Assembly (NCBI RefSeq): GCF_000260415.1
Contig: NZ_BACP01000026.1
Coordinates: 1-64,000, forward strand
Length of the DNA: 64,000 nucleotides
Source of the DNA: Liquorilactobacillus mali KCTC 3596 = DSM 20444
Lineage (GTDB): Bacteria > Bacillota > Bacilli > Lactobacillales > Lactobacillaceae
Direction of reading: 5' to 3'
Below, in pieces: positions 1 through 9,994 of this stretch (position 1 is its first letter; each line of letters begins with the position of its first letter). The notes under the pieces are model-generated. The model worked only from the letters and a program-made list of their open reading frames with translations. It was not told the DNA's origin and ran no database searches. The position numbers and the translations under genes are program-made.

Positions 1-157
1 CAATTTCTTGATATCTTGGATCTTGTGTTATTTGCCGATTTATGTCCTTATCAAATGGCATAATCAATGTCTTTGGTAAAATCGGCACTGCCTTCTCTAA
101 ATCACTTTCCCAAGGTGTAATCATTCCTTCACTAGCATCAAAATTCTCTAACAACAT
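1..157 (-). CDS. N-terminus of a nucleoside-phosphorylase-like protein (partial)
   Basis: An open frame of about 52 codons starts at an ATG at 157 and runs off the left edge of the window. A GGGGG-rich ribosome binding site lies about 7 bases upstream. The protein begins MLLENFDASEGMITPWESD and continues with an acidic, proline-containing stretch. Its N-terminal pattern (LEEFD-like, then a short acidic linker, then a valine/proline stretch) resembles the lactobacillus nucleoside phosphorylases of the PNP/UDP superfamily. No catalytic motif lies inside the window, so this is a suggestion only. It is co-directional with the cys operon upstream and separated from it by about 75 bases. Confidence 0.4.
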   Translation of the reverse strand, partial: MLLENFDASEGMITPWESDLEKAVPILPKTLIMPFDKDINRQITQDPRYQEI

Positions 158-234
158 AGTATAACCCCCATAGCAGAACTAATTATTCAGTTGATGGTAA
201 CACAAATCCTAGTTGTTAACAATATCGATGAACA

Positions 235-1380
235 TCACTTTACAGCGGCATTTAGTCCTCTTTGTAAATCATTTAGTAAATCTTCGGCCTGCTCAATTCC
301 TACAGATAGTCGAATCAATTCATTTGAAATTCCATTTTCCAGCCGAATTTTCTCTGGTATGGAACCATGAGTCATTATTGCTGGGACCTCGACCAAGCTT
401 TCAACTGAACCAAGACTCTCAGCAAGCGTGATTAATTGCAGCGATTCAATAAATTTCTTAACCGAAAGTCCTTTTTTTAGTTCAAAAGAAAGCATCCCGC
501 CAAATCCATTCATTTGGCTCTTGACTACTGCAAAATCTGCAGAGGTTTCATCACCAGGATAATAAATTTTCGCAACTCGGTCATCGTCTTTTAAAAATTG
601 ATAAATTGCTTCAGCATTGCGCTGATGAGCGTCCATTCTAACTGCCAAGGTCTTAATCCCACGTTGCAGTAACCAGCTATCCTGCGGTCCTAAAATTCCA
701 CCAATTGCATTTTGCAAGTAACCTACCTGCTCAGCTAGATCCTGATTATTGACTACCACTAAGCCAGCTATCAAATCGCTATGTCCTCCCAAATACTTGG
801 ACGCACTATGCACAACAATATCTGCACCCAAGTCTAGTGGACGTTGAATGTACGGTGTTGCAAAGGTATTATCAACAATTGTCAATAAATCTTTTTCTTT
901 TGCTAACTGCGATACTTTCTTGATATCAGTAATTCGCATTAAAGGATTCGTTGGTGTCTCAAGGTAAATTGCTTTCGTATTCTCTTTAATAGCTGCAGTA
1001 ACCTCTGCAATATTACGTGTATCAACTGTTGTGAATGTCAAGCCAAGCCTTGTCAAAACTGTATTAATTAGTCTGAAGGTTCCACCATAAACATCGTTGC
1101 CTACAATAATATGATCACCTGCTGAAAAAAGTGTAAATACAGTGTGGATCGCAGCTGAACCTGATGCAAAAGCAAAAGCCGCAGTTCCATTTTCCAGATC
1201 ACGAACCAAGTCTTCAACAGCTTCCCTAGTAGGATTACCTGTCCTTGAATATTCGTACGCTGGTGTCCCACCTAGTTCTTTTTGTGCGTATGTTGATGTT
1301 TGATAAATAGGTACAGTAACTGCACCTGTTGCTTTGTCTTGACTGATTCCACCATGGATTAACTTTGTATTAAATTTCAT
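235..1380 (-). CDS. Cystathionine gamma-lyase/gamma-synthase family PLP enzyme
   Basis: This is a 381-residue Cys/Met-metabolism PLP-dependent enzyme, a soluble homotetramer type. The Schiff-base lysine is K195 in SASKYLGGHSD. The phosphate-binding and substrate region includes YEYSRTGNPT near residues 43-51 and the conserved ETPTNPL at 141-147. Members cleave cystathionine to cysteine (gamma-lyase, MccB), form it from O-acyl-homoserine (MetB), or act as beta-lyases or homocysteine desulfhydrases. Sequence alone does not separate these activities. It lies 15 bases downstream of a cysteine-synthase/CBS-type gene, which favours reverse transsulfuration (methionine to cysteine) and a gamma-lyase role. 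The ATG at 1380 has an AGGGAG ribosome binding site. It probably shares the upstream leader and promoter. Confidence 0.9.
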   Translation of the reverse strand: MKFNTKLIHGGISQDKATGAVTVPIYQTSTYAQKELGGTPAYEYSRTGNPTREAVEDLVRDLENGTAAFAFASGSAAIHTVFTLFSAGDHIIVGNDVYGGTFRLINTVLTRLGLTFTTVDTRNIAEVTAAIKENTKAIYLETPTNPLMRITDIKKVSQLAKEKDLLTIVDNTFATPYIQRPLDLGADIVVHSASKYLGGHSDLIAGLVVVNNQDLAEQVGYLQNAIGGILGPQDSWLLQRGIKTLAVRMDAHQRNAEAIYQFLKDDDRVAKIYYPGDETSADFAVVKSQMNGFGGMLSFELKKGLSVKKFIESLQLITLAESLGSVESLVEVPAIMTHGSIPEKIRLENGISNELIRLSVGIEQAEDLLNDLQRGLNAAVK

Positions 1381-1395
1381 TTTTATTAACTCCCT

Positions 1396-2313
1396 TTAGT
1401 CATATATTTTTTGGCTTAAATAACGCTCACTGCTATCTGGAAAGACTGTTACGATGTTACTACCAGTTGGTAATTTCTCAGCTAATTTCAAGCTGGCTGC
1501 TAATGCTGCACCGCTTGAACTTCCAGCAAAGATACCATAATCCTTTGCAAGTTTCTTAACTAATTCAAATGCTTCCTGATCACTAATTGTATAAATATAA
1601 TCAAGATTATTTTTTTCAAGAAATGGTGGAATAAATTCGACCCCGATTCCTTCTGTTCGATGAGCATGCTTTGGCCCGCCGTTTAAAATCGAGCCTTCAG
1701 GTTCAACAATGGCCGTTTTGATATTCTTGTCCTGTTCTTTGAAATACCTTGCCATACCAACGAATGTTCCACCACTACCAGCGCCGGCAACAAAACCATT
1801 AATCTGCAAGTCATTGTTTTTCATTTCATTATAAATCTCTGGAGCAATACTGTGATAATAGGCATCTGGATTATCCAGGTTTTCGAATTGCATGGGAACA
1901 TAGCTGCCTTCAGTACTTGCCTCTAGTTCTCTTGCTTTTTTGATTGCACCTACAATACCATCTTCACTGGATGTATGTACGATCTTCGCCCCAAGAGCTC
2001 GCATTAGTGTCTGTTTTTCTTGGCTGAATTTTTCTGGGACAACAAGTATAGTTTTCATTCCATAATGCGATGCTGCCATTGCAACTCCAATACCGGTATT
2101 ACCAGCAGTTGGTTCGATTACCGTCATTCCCTTTTTTAACTTGTTCTCTTTAATTGCCTGTTCAATCATATAAAAACCAAGCCGATCCTTGATACTTCCA
2201 CCTGGATTAGTTGACTCAATTTTTGCAAAAATATGAGAACCGTTAGCAACATTAATGTTTAGTTCCAAAAGTGGTGTATTTCCTACTAATTCTTCAACAG
2301 TATGATAAATCAT
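1396..2313 (-). CDS. Cysteine synthase / cystathionine beta-synthase (CysK/MccA-like)
   Basis: This 305-residue fold-type II PLP enzyme has the lysine K42 in PGGSIKDR, the asparagine loop TAGNTG near residue 70, and the phosphate-binding GSGGT loop near residue 180. It lacks the CBS regulatory domain pair, as do bacterial CysK and MccA. The segment [17 protein letters not shown] resembles the MccA/CBS-like subgroup more than classical CysK, and the adjacent gamma-lyase gene supports a cystathionine beta-synthase using serine or O-acetylserine with homocysteine. A cysteine synthase activity is equally possible. The ATG at 2313 has an AAGGAGG site. The gene follows a structured leader with a terminator hairpin ending about 25 bases upstream, so its expression is probably controlled by attenuation. 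Confidence 0.9.
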   Translation of the reverse strand: MIYHTVEELVGNTPLLELNINVANGSHIFAKIESTNPGGSIKDRLGFYMIEQAIKENKLKKGMTVIEPTAGNTGIGVAMAASHYGMKTILVVPEKFSQEKQTLMRALGAKIVHTSSEDGIVGAIKKARELEASTEGSYVPMQFENLDNPDAYYHSIAPEIYNEMKNNDLQINGFVAGAGSGGTFVGMARYFKEQDKNIKTAIVEPEGSILNGGPKHAHRTEGIGVEFIPPFLEKNNLDYIYTISDQEAFELVKKLAKDYGIFAGSSSGAALAASLKLAEKLPTGSNIVTVFPDSSERYLSQKIYD

Positions 2314-2337
2314 CGTAAATCCTCCTTATTTTTTGAA

Positions 2338-2526
2338 AAGAAAAAGGCACGAATCTTTATAAGATTCGCGCCTCAGCCTGGAAAGCTCTTCAAATGGAAT
2401 TCTTCTTAACTTAACCTACAAAAAAGATTCCAGCCCAAAGTAGCCGTTTCATCCACACTAACACGCGGAATGAGACAGCAACATGCGTTATTCACCTTTT
2501 TAAAGTTAAGTGCAACCATTTGTCAA
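2338..2526 (-). promoter_or_regulatory. Unrecognised structured leader/attenuator of the cys operon
   Basis: A promoter-like pair, TTGACA (2521-2526) and TTAAAA (2498-2503) with 17 bases between them, precedes about 150 transcribed bases that end in a terminator (2346-2372 plus a T tail). The terminator is a 12-bp stem, with one G-U pair on the minus-strand RNA and a 3-base loop. Upstream lies another stem, TGGAATCTT... (2424-2432 complement) pairing with AAGAAGAATTCCA (2395-2407 complement) with one bulge. The word GAATCTT occurs in the 5' arm of both stems, so the arms can be exchanged. This is the layout of a riboswitch or attenuator, and it sits directly before the cysteine genes. It lacks the T-box core and the S-box core, and I cannot assign it to a known family. 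A separate small RNA is the alternative. Confidence 0.5.
2346..2372 (-). terminator. Terminator in the cys leader
   Basis: Arms 2346-2357 and 2361-2372 pair over 12 bases around a 3-base loop and are followed on the minus strand by TTTTT. One position pairs as G-U in minus-strand RNA but would be A-C in plus-strand RNA, so the minus strand is the functional direction. It stands between the leader promoter and the cysteine synthase start. Confidence 0.8.
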
Positions 2527-2584
2527 ACCTCTTTTCTTGATAAATTGAATAATAAACCATCTGTTTCTAAAAAGCAAGTATATT

Positions 2585-3709
2585 TTATTCTAAAAAGTCT
2601 TTTAACTGTTTTGAACGTGAAGGATGGCGTAACTTACGTAATGCCTTTGCTTCGATTTGACGAATACGTTCACGTGTAACACCAAAGACCTTACCTACTT
2701 CCTCAAGGGTACGTGTACGACCATCATCTAAACCAAAGCGCAGACGCAATACATTCTCCTCACGATCAGTTAATGTATCAAGTACGCTCTCAAGCTGTTC
2801 CTTCAATAACTCATATGCTGCATGATCAGCGGGACTAGTAGCGTCGTGGTCTTCGATGAAGTCACCCAAATGCGAATCATCCTCTTCACCAATTGGCGTT
2901 TCTAGCGACACTGGTTCTTGCGCAATTTTCAAAATCTCACGAACTTTATCTGTTGGCATATCCATTTCAGCACCAATTTCTTCTGGCACTGGCTCACGTC
3001 CAAGGTCTTGTAGCATTTGTCTTTGAATTCTGATTAACTTATTAATTGTCTCAACCATATGAACCGGAATACGAATCGTACGAGCCTGATCCGCAATTGC
3101 ACGCGTGATTGCCTGCCTAATCCACCATGTCGCGTAAGTAGAGAACTTGAATCCCTTGCGATAATCGAATTTTTCAACAGCCTTCATTAGTCCCATATTG
3201 CCTTCTTGAATAAGATCAAGAAAAGACATTCCACGACCAACATAACGTTTAGCGATCGAAACAACTAAACGTAAATTAGCCTCAGCCAATCGTTGTTTTG
3301 ATTCTTCATTACCTTCTTCAATCTTCAACGCTAAAGCAACCTCTTCATCAGCCGTCAACAAATTTACGCGTCCAATTTCCTTAAGGTACATTCTAACTGG
3401 GTCATTAATCTTAACCCCAGCAGGTGCCGATACATTCTTTTCACTTGATGCCTTTTCAGCAACGCTCGAAGCGGCTTTTAAACTATGCTCACTTGGTTCA
3501 CCTTTTTCATCTACAACTGAAATGCCAGAATCTTCAAGTTTCTGAATAAGTTCATCCATCTGACCTGAATCCAAGCTATAGGGAGTAACTATTTTCTCAC
3601 TCAAATCATCATAGTTAATTTCTTTTTGTGCCTTATATTCTTTAATTAACTCATTCACGGCTTTAGTATATGCTGCACTTTCAGTTCCTTTATTTACGTT
3701 CTCTGCCAT
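2585..3709 (-). CDS. rpoD: RNA polymerase primary sigma factor SigA
   Basis: This 374-residue protein is the housekeeping sigma-70 factor that directs RNA polymerase to TTGACA/TATAAT promoters. Region 1.2 begins near [17 protein letters not shown] (about residue 104). Region 2 is seen in [14 protein letters not shown] and the -10 recognition helix in [13 protein letters not shown]. Region 4.2, the -35 recognition helix, is in [18 protein letters not shown] near the C-terminus. The N-terminal region 1.1 is short, as in Firmicutes. The ATG at 3709 has a GGAGG site and follows the dnaG stop by 11 bases, so dnaG-rpoD form the conserved macromolecular synthesis operon. Confidence 0.98.
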   Translation of the reverse strand: MAENVNKGTESAAYTKAVNELIKEYKAQKEINYDDLSEKIVTPYSLDSGQMDELIQKLEDSGISVVDEKGEPSEHSLKAASSVAEKASSEKNVSAPAGVKINDPVRMYLKEIGRVNLLTADEEVALALKIEEGNEESKQRLAEANLRLVVSIAKRYVGRGMSFLDLIQEGNMGLMKAVEKFDYRKGFKFSTYATWWIRQAITRAIADQARTIRIPVHMVETINKLIRIQRQMLQDLGREPVPEEIGAEMDMPTDKVREILKIAQEPVSLETPIGEEDDSHLGDFIEDHDATSPADHAAYELLKEQLESVLDTLTDREENVLRLRFGLDDGRTRTLEEVGKVFGVTRERIRQIEAKALRKLRHPSRSKQLKDFLE

Positions 3710-3720
3710 GTTGGGCCTCC

Positions 3721-5568
3721 TTATAATGATGCAGATTTATTCGTTTGCTGCTGTTGAAGTAATGATACCAGTTTTATTGTTAAACTAGTAACAAGTTCAT
3801 TATTATTAATTTTTTTTGCATCTGCTATTTTATGCTTTATTTCAGCAATGGACTGTTCAAGTGGCGACTCCTTGCTTATCACATTCATACAGTCTTCAAA
3901 TTCCTCGTCACTTGATTCCAAAGCGTAATTATCCAATTCAAGACTTACAACAAGCTGTCTAGCCCGTTCGTTATCCAAAAAATCAAGAAATCTAGCAGTC
4001 TCATATTCAGGATACGCATTAAAATATCCTTCTGAAATAGTGTAAACTAACTGATAATCATCATGAACAAACGAAAAGTCCGTATAATTTCTCAGTCTAA
4101 TCCGCGTATTCTGTTCATGTAATATCCGATATAATAAGAGTCTTTCTGCACGTTCAATTCGCGAATATTTCTGTGAATTAGCAGTACTCATGCTGCCAAA
4201 AGACCTTAGATTGCTCTCTTTAGCAGCTCTGAATTGTTTTTGAGGCTTGAACTTTCCGATATACTCACGCAACTGTAACTTCAAGCTATCCTTTTCGAGT
4301 GAAAAACGGCTTGCTAATTGATTAAGATATAAATCCTGTTCCACCGGTGATTCGATAACTGCCAATTTCTGCATCACATCTGCAATATATGCAAGTTGGT
4401 CACTCTCATTTGCTAAGTTCCGATTTTGCTGATAATGCCGCATGTAAAAAGCAATCTTCGTCTCATGTGCATCGGATATCAGTTGCTCAAAAGCAGTTTC
4501 ACCATACTTTTGTACATATTCATCAGGATCTAATTTTTCAGGGATTCTGATTACTCCCAATTTTAATTTGGTTACAGGTTCAAGCAATTCTAATGCACGT
4601 GCTATCGCATTTTGACCAGCCTCATCACCATCATAACACAGAAATAATTCATTCGTGGTTCTTTCAAGCAGATAAATTTGTTCATTAGTTAAACTTGTTC
4701 CCATAGAAGCAATTCCGTTTTTTACACCAGAACGATAAGCCGCCAAAACATCCATGAATCCCTCGAACAAAATAGCAAACTTTTTTTGCCTAATTTCACT
4801 TTTAGCCTTATCAAAATTGAAAAGGACCTTCCGCTTATTAAAAAGCTCTGTCTCGGGACTATTTAAATACTTAGGCTGCTTATCATCCTTATGCAATAAG
4901 CGCCCCGAAAAAGCGATGGTAGATCCCTGAGCATCTCTAATTGGAAACAAAACACGATTACGAAAGCGATCATTCATGGTTCCATCGCTATATTCAACAA
5001 AAAGTCCAGATTTTCTCAGTAATTCGCCGGCTACTTTACGTTCCTTAAAGAAAGCTGTGAGTATTGCTTTTTCAGGTGCATATCCCAGATTGAACTCATT
5101 GATGATATCATCGTTTAAGCCCCGCTCATGCAAATAACTCAAAGCCTCTTCACCAATTTGAGTATTAATCAAGATGTGATGGTAAAGTTGAGCCGCATCC
5201 GCATGAACCTTCTTTAGCTTTCTCGAATTGGACGATTCTCCATCTGAAGAATCAAAATCATGCAGAATTTCCTTATCAATTTCAATATTACCCAGTTCAG
5301 CAACTTTCAAAACTGCCTCAGGGAAGCTAACATTTTCAATCTCCATGATGAATTTAAAAACATTCCCGCCTCTATGGCACGAGAAACAATGGAAAATCTG
5401 TTTTTCTTCTGATACTGAAAAAGACGGTGTTTTTTCTTCATGAAAAGGACAAAGACCAAATAAATTTCTGCCTGATTTGCTTAATTGCACATACTGCCCC
5501 ACAATATCGACAATATTAACATTGTTTCTGACATTTTCAATCACCTGTTCAGGTATTCGTTGGCTCAC
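3721..5568 (-). CDS. dnaG: DNA primase
   Basis: This 615-residue replicative primase synthesises RNA primers at the fork together with the DnaB-type helicase. The N-terminal CHC2 zinc site is C40-x2-H43 and C61-x2-C64. The TOPRIM catalytic core contains [11 protein letters not shown] near residue 270 and the acidic DGDEAG near residue 320. The C-terminal helicase-interaction domain is divergent, as usual. The ATG at 5568 has a TGAGGTGA site. A promoter lies at 5708-5735, and rpoD follows. Confidence 0.97.
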   Translation of the reverse strand: MSQRIPEQVIENVRNNVNIVDIVGQYVQLSKSGRNLFGLCPFHEEKTPSFSVSEEKQIFHCFSCHRGGNVFKFIMEIENVSFPEAVLKVAELGNIEIDKEILHDFDSSDGESSNSRKLKKVHADAAQLYHHILINTQIGEEALSYLHERGLNDDIINEFNLGYAPEKAILTAFFKERKVAGELLRKSGLFVEYSDGTMNDRFRNRVLFPIRDAQGSTIAFSGRLLHKDDKQPKYLNSPETELFNKRKVLFNFDKAKSEIRQKKFAILFEGFMDVLAAYRSGVKNGIASMGTSLTNEQIYLLERTTNELFLCYDGDEAGQNAIARALELLEPVTKLKLGVIRIPEKLDPDEYVQKYGETAFEQLISDAHETKIAFYMRHYQQNRNLANESDQLAYIADVMQKLAVIESPVEQDLYLNQLASRFSLEKDSLKLQLREYIGKFKPQKQFRAAKESNLRSFGSMSTANSQKYSRIERAERLLLYRILHEQNTRIRLRNYTDFSFVHDDYQLVYTISEGYFNAYPEYETARFLDFLDNERARQLVVSLELDNYALESSDEEFEDCMNVISKESPLEQSIAEIKHKIADAKKINNNELVTSLTIKLVSLLQQQQTNKSASL

Positions 5569-5707
5569 AAAATCACCTCACTTAACTCTCCCAGTACACC
5601 GCAATATCAATCACCTAAAAAACAGATTTAAAGAAATAATACCGATTGATTTTCATTAATCAACCGGCTATTTTTCGTATAAAATACTCTAAAAAGAATC
5701 ATTTACA

Positions 5708-5735
5708 ATTATACAATAATAAGGACAAAAATCAA
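5708..5735 (-). promoter_or_regulatory. Promoter of dnaG-rpoD
   Basis: TTGATT (5730-5735) and TATAAT (5708-5713) on the minus strand are separated by 16 bases, about 140 bases before the dnaG start. The placement and the consensus -10 make it the likely housekeeping promoter of the operon. Confidence 0.65.
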
Positions 5736-5784
5736 AGAATAAAGAAATTTCGATTAAAATCAGTTACTTCAAGTTTCTGCTTTT

Positions 5785-5869
5785 GGCATTAAGGTATTGT
5801 CTCAAAAATTAGGCTTTGCTTTGATCACCCTGTTTATTCAATATAGATATGTTCCATAGTCAATCAGCT
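5785..5869. repeat. Degenerate intergenic repeat downstream of glyS
   Basis: This stretch resembles 14961-15045. Both contain a (G)TCAAAA-TTAG-TTTTG block, then TTTATT, then AYATGTTCCAT followed by AGTCAA. No coding potential was seen. It is one of several intergenic elements in the window related to the terminator-like palindrome family. No strong hairpin remains in this copy. The rest of the 5569-5869 gap holds the dnaG promoter. Confidence 0.45.
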
Positions 5870-7945
5870 TTACTTAACGTTTAATTTCGTTAAGTCTCCC
5901 AACTTGTAGGCAAATGAAGCATACAAACTTAGCTGATACAAACGATTATTACGGATATCTGCATCTTTTGCCATTACCATTGTTTCATCAAAGTAATTGT
6001 TAATAACAACACGCATCCCTCGTAATACTTGGAATATTTCCTCAACATTATTGAAATTCTTTTCCTCCATTTCAGCCACTCTATCTGCGAAAACTTTCTC
6101 AGCATCATTTTCAAATAATTCAGGTTTAAGCTGAACATCTGCTGCCAAATCCGCTTTTTTAGCAAGTCGCAAGACACGCGTGGTCGCTTCGACTGTATCC
6201 TTGAAGTCTTTATCATTGCTATGAACTTTAAGAACCCTGGCTGCCTCAAGCATTTCCTTAAAACCATTTGTTGTTTTAGCCGTTACTGTTTCAATCACGT
6301 CAAAATTATAATGCTGTACTTCAAGCATTTTCTTAATTCGTTCGACAATGAAAGTCGTAACTTCTGCTTCTGTATCAGCAGGACTAATCTTTCGATATAG
6401 TTCAGGATTTGCTGCCGCATTTTTTTCTACAACGTTGAATAACTGGACTGCAGATAATGACCAATTTTGATCCATCACTATCCTAGCTATCCCAGCGGCT
6501 TGGCGTCGAAGTGCATAAGGATCATTTGACCCAGTTGGAATCATTCCTGCCGCAAAAAATGCCGCTATACTATCAAGCTTATCAGCAACTGCTAATAGGG
6601 CTCCGACAGTTGTTTGCGGAAGTTCACCTTCCGCAGAAATTGGCATGTAATGTTCCTTGATTGCTGTCGCAACTTCTGGCTTCTCGCCCATTATAAGTGC
6701 ATACTTTTCACCCATTACACCTTGTAATTCTGAAAATTCACCGACCATTCCCGTTACCAGATCAAACTTATAAATTTGTGCAGCACGCTTCAAGTTAGAC
6801 TTACTCTCTTCATCAAAACCCAAGTAATCTGCAAGAATAGCACTTAGTAACTGCACACGTTCCATTTTTTCAAAAGTTGTTCCAATCTTGTCATGGAACA
6901 TAACTTTCTTTAGACGTTCAACATAATCTGCAATTGAATTTTTTTGATCTTCATGGAAAAAGAATGCAGCATCTTCAAGTCGTGCGGTCAAAACCTTTTC
7001 ATTTCCTGCAATCACAGTGTCAATATGGTCTTTTACACCATTTCTAACAGAAACAAAATTAGGTAATAGTTTTCCATTTTCATCTTGCACATAGAAGAAA
7101 CGTTGATGATCTTTCATCGAAGTAATCAAAACTTCATCAGGGATCTCCAGATATTTTCTGTCAAAACTGCCAGCAAAAACAGTTGGATACTCAACTAAGT
7201 TATTAACCTCTTCTAGCAAGTCATCATCAACAATGATCTTCCAGTCATTCTTAGCAGCTAGATCCTTAATCTGTTGAACAATCAGGTTCTTTCTTTCCTG
7301 ACTATCAGCAATCACATATTCTGAGACAAGTGCCTTAGGATATTCATCAGCATTTTTTATCGTAACATCATTGCCCAAGAAACGATGTCCTTTCGTAACA
7401 TTACTGGACTTCACATCCAAAATACTGAATGGTACAACTTCATTATCCAATAAGGCAATGATCCATTTTAAAGGGCGTACGAATTTAAAATCATTACTGC
7501 CCCAACGCATCATTGTAGGAAATACCATCGCAGTAATCGCATTTTTAACACCACTAAGAATCTCAATTGCTTTTTTACCAGCAATGAATTTGTTTACATA
7601 AGCATATTCAACACCCTTTAATTCTTTGAAGAAAATATCATCAGGCGTCATCCCCTGACCACGAGAAAAACCAATTGCGGCCTTAGACCAGTTACCCTCA
7701 GCATCTTGTGCAATCTTTCGAGCCGGTCCCTTTGCTTCCTCTTCAATATCTGCTTGTTGATCAGCCAGATTCAAAACTTTAACTGCCAGTCGACGAGGTG
7801 TCGAAAATGTTTCAATATGCTCAAAAGACAAACGTTGTTCCTTTAGAAATGAACTGACACGTTCTGTTAGTTGTTGCGCACTTGGAGTTACAACATGTGC
7901 TGGAATTTCTTCTAGGCCAATCTCTAATAGAAATGTATGGGTCAT
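5870..7945 (-). CDS. glyS: Glycine-tRNA ligase beta subunit
   Basis: This is the 691-residue beta subunit of the bacterial alpha2beta2 glycyl-tRNA synthetase, which contacts tRNA-Gly. The N-terminus THTFLLEIGLEEIPAHVV is typical of GlyS. The HD-like central region and the C-terminal anticodon-binding (DALR-type) domain follow. It starts 1 base after the glyQ stop, so the subunits are translationally coupled and co-regulated by the T-box upstream of glyQ. No clear terminator was found after the stop, only a degenerate repeat. Confidence 0.97.
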   Translation of the reverse strand: MTHTFLLEIGLEEIPAHVVTPSAQQLTERVSSFLKEQRLSFEHIETFSTPRRLAVKVLNLADQQADIEEEAKGPARKIAQDAEGNWSKAAIGFSRGQGMTPDDIFFKELKGVEYAYVNKFIAGKKAIEILSGVKNAITAMVFPTMMRWGSNDFKFVRPLKWIIALLDNEVVPFSILDVKSSNVTKGHRFLGNDVTIKNADEYPKALVSEYVIADSQERKNLIVQQIKDLAAKNDWKIIVDDDLLEEVNNLVEYPTVFAGSFDRKYLEIPDEVLITSMKDHQRFFYVQDENGKLLPNFVSVRNGVKDHIDTVIAGNEKVLTARLEDAAFFFHEDQKNSIADYVERLKKVMFHDKIGTTFEKMERVQLLSAILADYLGFDEESKSNLKRAAQIYKFDLVTGMVGEFSELQGVMGEKYALIMGEKPEVATAIKEHYMPISAEGELPQTTVGALLAVADKLDSIAAFFAAGMIPTGSNDPYALRRQAAGIARIVMDQNWSLSAVQLFNVVEKNAAANPELYRKISPADTEAEVTTFIVERIKKMLEVQHYNFDVIETVTAKTTNGFKEMLEAARVLKVHSNDKDFKDTVEATTRVLRLAKKADLAADVQLKPELFENDAEKVFADRVAEMEEKNFNNVEEIFQVLRGMRVVINNYFDETMVMAKDADIRNNRLYQLSLYASFAYKLGDLTKLNVK

Positions 7946-7946
7946 A

Positions 7947-8864
7947 TTATTTGTCCTCCTTTAATAAACTTTGGCGCAACTTTTCATCCTTAATCAATGG
8001 AAATCCTAATTTTTTGCGCTCCGCTACGAATGCTTTTGCTACATCTTTTGCCATGTTTCTAATGCGTGCTAAATAACCAGCACGCTCTGTCACAGAAACG
8101 GCACCTCTTGCATCTAACAGATTAAAAGTGTGGCTGCATTTCAAGATGTAATCGTATGCAGGATGAACGAGTCCATTTTTAATCTGTTTCTTAGCTTCCT
8201 CTTCATATGTATCAAAGAAGTTAAACAACATTTCTTGGTTACTCTTTTCAAATGAATACTTTGAATGTTCATATTCAGGTTCGCTAAATATATCGCCATA
8301 CTTAACACCATCTGCCCATTCTAATTCAAAAACAGAATTAACATCTTGAATATATGACGATAGACGTTCCAAGCCATACGTAACTTCGGCTGCAACGGGA
8401 CGCACCTCAAGCCCACCAACTTGTTGGAAGTAAGTGAACTGTGTGATCTCCATTCCATCTAGCCAAACTTCCCAACCAACACCGGCACAACCCATTGAGG
8501 GATTTTCCCAATTGTCTTCAACAAAACGAATATCATGCTCCTTAGGATCGAGTCCCAATGCGCGTAAACTATCAAGATAGAGTTCCTGAATATTGGAAGG
8601 TGATGGTTTCATGATTACTTGGAATTGGTGATGTTGATACAGACGGTTTGGATTTTCACCATAGCGGCCATCTGCCGGTCTTCTAGATGGTTCAACGTAA
8701 GCTGCATTCCATGGTTCTGGTCCAATTGCACGTAAAAATGTATATGGACTCATCGTTCCTGCACCCTTCTCAGTATCATAGGATTGCATCAACATACATC
8801 CTTGTTTTGACCAAAATTGCTGCAAGGTCAAGATAATATCTTGTAAAGCTAACTTCTTTGACAT
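7947..8864 (-). CDS. glyQ: Glycine-tRNA ligase alpha subunit
   Basis: This 305-residue catalytic alpha subunit of glycyl-tRNA synthetase activates glycine with ATP. The class II core is visible in [24 protein letters not shown] at the N-terminus and in [20 protein letters not shown] near residues 60-80. The ATG at 8864 has a GGAGGAAG site. It is transcribed with glyS behind a glycine T-box riboswitch, so uncharged tRNA-Gly should increase expression. Confidence 0.97.
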   Translation of the reverse strand: MSKKLALQDIILTLQQFWSKQGCMLMQSYDTEKGAGTMSPYTFLRAIGPEPWNAAYVEPSRRPADGRYGENPNRLYQHHQFQVIMKPSPSNIQELYLDSLRALGLDPKEHDIRFVEDNWENPSMGCAGVGWEVWLDGMEITQFTYFQQVGGLEVRPVAAEVTYGLERLSSYIQDVNSVFELEWADGVKYGDIFSEPEYEHSKYSFEKSNQEMLFNFFDTYEEEAKKQIKNGLVHPAYDYILKCSHTFNLLDARGAVSVTERAGYLARIRNMAKDVAKAFVAERKKLGFPLIKDEKLRQSLLKEDK

Positions 8865-8911
8865 ATTCTTCCTCCTAATTTTACTATTTAGCTACTGAAT
8901 AGTCTGGACAC

Positions 8912-9136
8912 AAAAAAGCCTATGCGACCACAATCAGTGGTTACATAGGGACGACTTTCTATTAATCGCGGTTCCACCCTACTTCTAGCATAGCTAGCAG
9001 CTTCATTCATGTTATGAAGATTCCAAAAACGCCAATGTCAAGCTTTTCCTTGTCCGCTTACACTATCCGAACTCGCTGCTGAGCAAACTACCAGACACCC
9101 TTTTTCATCATTACCTTCACATTTATCTACCAAGTA
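8912..9136 (-). promoter_or_regulatory. T-box riboswitch of glyQS
   Basis: The T-box core AGGGTGGAACCGCG lies on the minus strand at 8967-8980. It is followed by a terminator with arms at 8919-8949 (CCTATG..ACCAC and GTGGT..CATAGG) and a T run to 8912. Upstream sequence forms a Stem I type domain. A GGC at the complement of 9031-9033 is a plausible glycine specifier, but I could not prove the fold. Uncharged tRNA-Gly would stabilise the antiterminator and allow transcription of glyQS. Confidence 0.93.
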
Positions 9137-9165
9137 AGAATAGTCGTTTATTTGTGTTTTGTCAA
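9137..9165 (-). promoter_or_regulatory. Promoter of the glyQS T-box transcript
   Basis: A perfect -35 TTGACA (9160-9165) and a -10 TATTCT (9137-9142) are separated by 17 bases on the minus strand. The -35 overlaps the 3' end of recO (stop at 9162), so glyQS is uncoupled from the recO operon by its own regulated promoter. Confidence 0.8.
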
Positions 9166-9962
9166 TCCTTAGTTTGTTCATCCTGTGAATTACATAGTAT
9201 CTCCTTCGGCCATTTTCCCATCTCATCAATAAAATGCTTAGCCTTGATGTTAAGACCGACCTCATTATTATATATTTGATCAAGAGCTGCCCGCAAATTC
9301 TTTTTGGTATCATCTTTAACGCTAATATTGCCAATCTTTAAGATATCAACTGCGCTAAACTGTCTCAAAAAGAAAATGGTTCTTTTATCCAAGTGCATTC
9401 TCTGTGGATCCATATTCCAATGTTTCTGGCACAATAGACCACCTAGACTCTGTGAAAAATCGAATTCACCCTGATTTTCAGCACAAACCACACAATTAAC
9501 TAGATTTGGCTTGACACCAAAAAAGCCAAGCATTTGCACTTCAACCATGTTTGTAAGAATCGCTGCATCAATTCCGCTATCAATTGCCTTCAACACGTGT
9601 ACTAACTTTTCATACCAGATGTTCAATGGAACAGCATCCCCAAAAGCAGCCTCACCAAGTCCAAGGACATACGAAGCATAAGCATTCAACACGATATCAT
9701 TGCAGATAGTTTGAAACTGCTTAACTTCTTTCACTGCAGAGATAAAAGAAAGTCCACTATCATTGATAGTTCCAATAAAAGTCGCTGAAGTAAATGGCAA
9801 GATAGCAGCAGCTAACTTAAAACCCCGTTTTCGTGCACCTCTCACAAAAAACATTTTGAATCCATAGTGATCTGTTAAAATTTTAACCAGCATATCCCGC
9901 TCACGGTAATCCTTGCGATAGACAACGACTCCGGAAAATTCAGCCATTTTAGTGGTGCCCAC
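9162..9962 (-). CDS. recO: DNA repair protein RecO
   Basis: RecO is a recombination mediator that acts with RecR and RecF to load RecA on SSB-coated single-stranded DNA. The N-terminal OB fold begins FSGVVVYRKDYRERDMLV. A zinc-type pair CVVC near residue 150 and a second Cys-x-x-His (CQKH) about 22 residues later are typical. I prefer the GTG at 9962, because GAGGTGA lies 5 bases before it. An in-frame GTG at 9971 and an ATG at 9947 are the alternatives; the last gives the common MAEF start. The era stop is 32 bases upstream. Confidence 0.93.
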   Translation of the reverse strand: MGTTKMAEFSGVVVYRKDYRERDMLVKILTDHYGFKMFFVRGARKRGFKLAAAILPFTSATFIGTINDSGLSFISAVKEVKQFQTICNDIVLNAYASYVLGLGEAAFGDAVPLNIWYEKLVHVLKAIDSGIDAAILTNMVEVQMLGFFGVKPNLVNCVVCAENQGEFDFSQSLGGLLCQKHWNMDPQRMHLDKRTIFFLRQFSAVDILKIGNISVKDDTKKNLRAALDQIYNNEVGLNIKAKHFIDEMGKWPKEILCNSQDEQTKD

Positions 9963-9994
9963 GGATTTCACCTCGGTATTTCTAAAACTATCTT

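Noticed and set aside
2338-2526. T-box, S-box (SAM-I) or 6S RNA identity for the cys leader
   Set aside because: The T-box core (RGGTGGNACCGYG) and the S-box GATGAAAC...GGCAACC arrangement are absent, and the ends do not pair as a 6S rod. GATGAAACGGC occurs but without the rest of the S-box.
2470-2679. Open frame on the plus strand across the cys leader and rpoD end
   Set aside because: It is antisense to rpoD and to the structured leader, has no ribosome binding site and no recognisable protein.
9038-9334. Minus-strand frame of 98 residues near recO and the glyQS leader
   Set aside because: It overlaps recO in another frame and runs through the T-box leader; composition is not protein-like.
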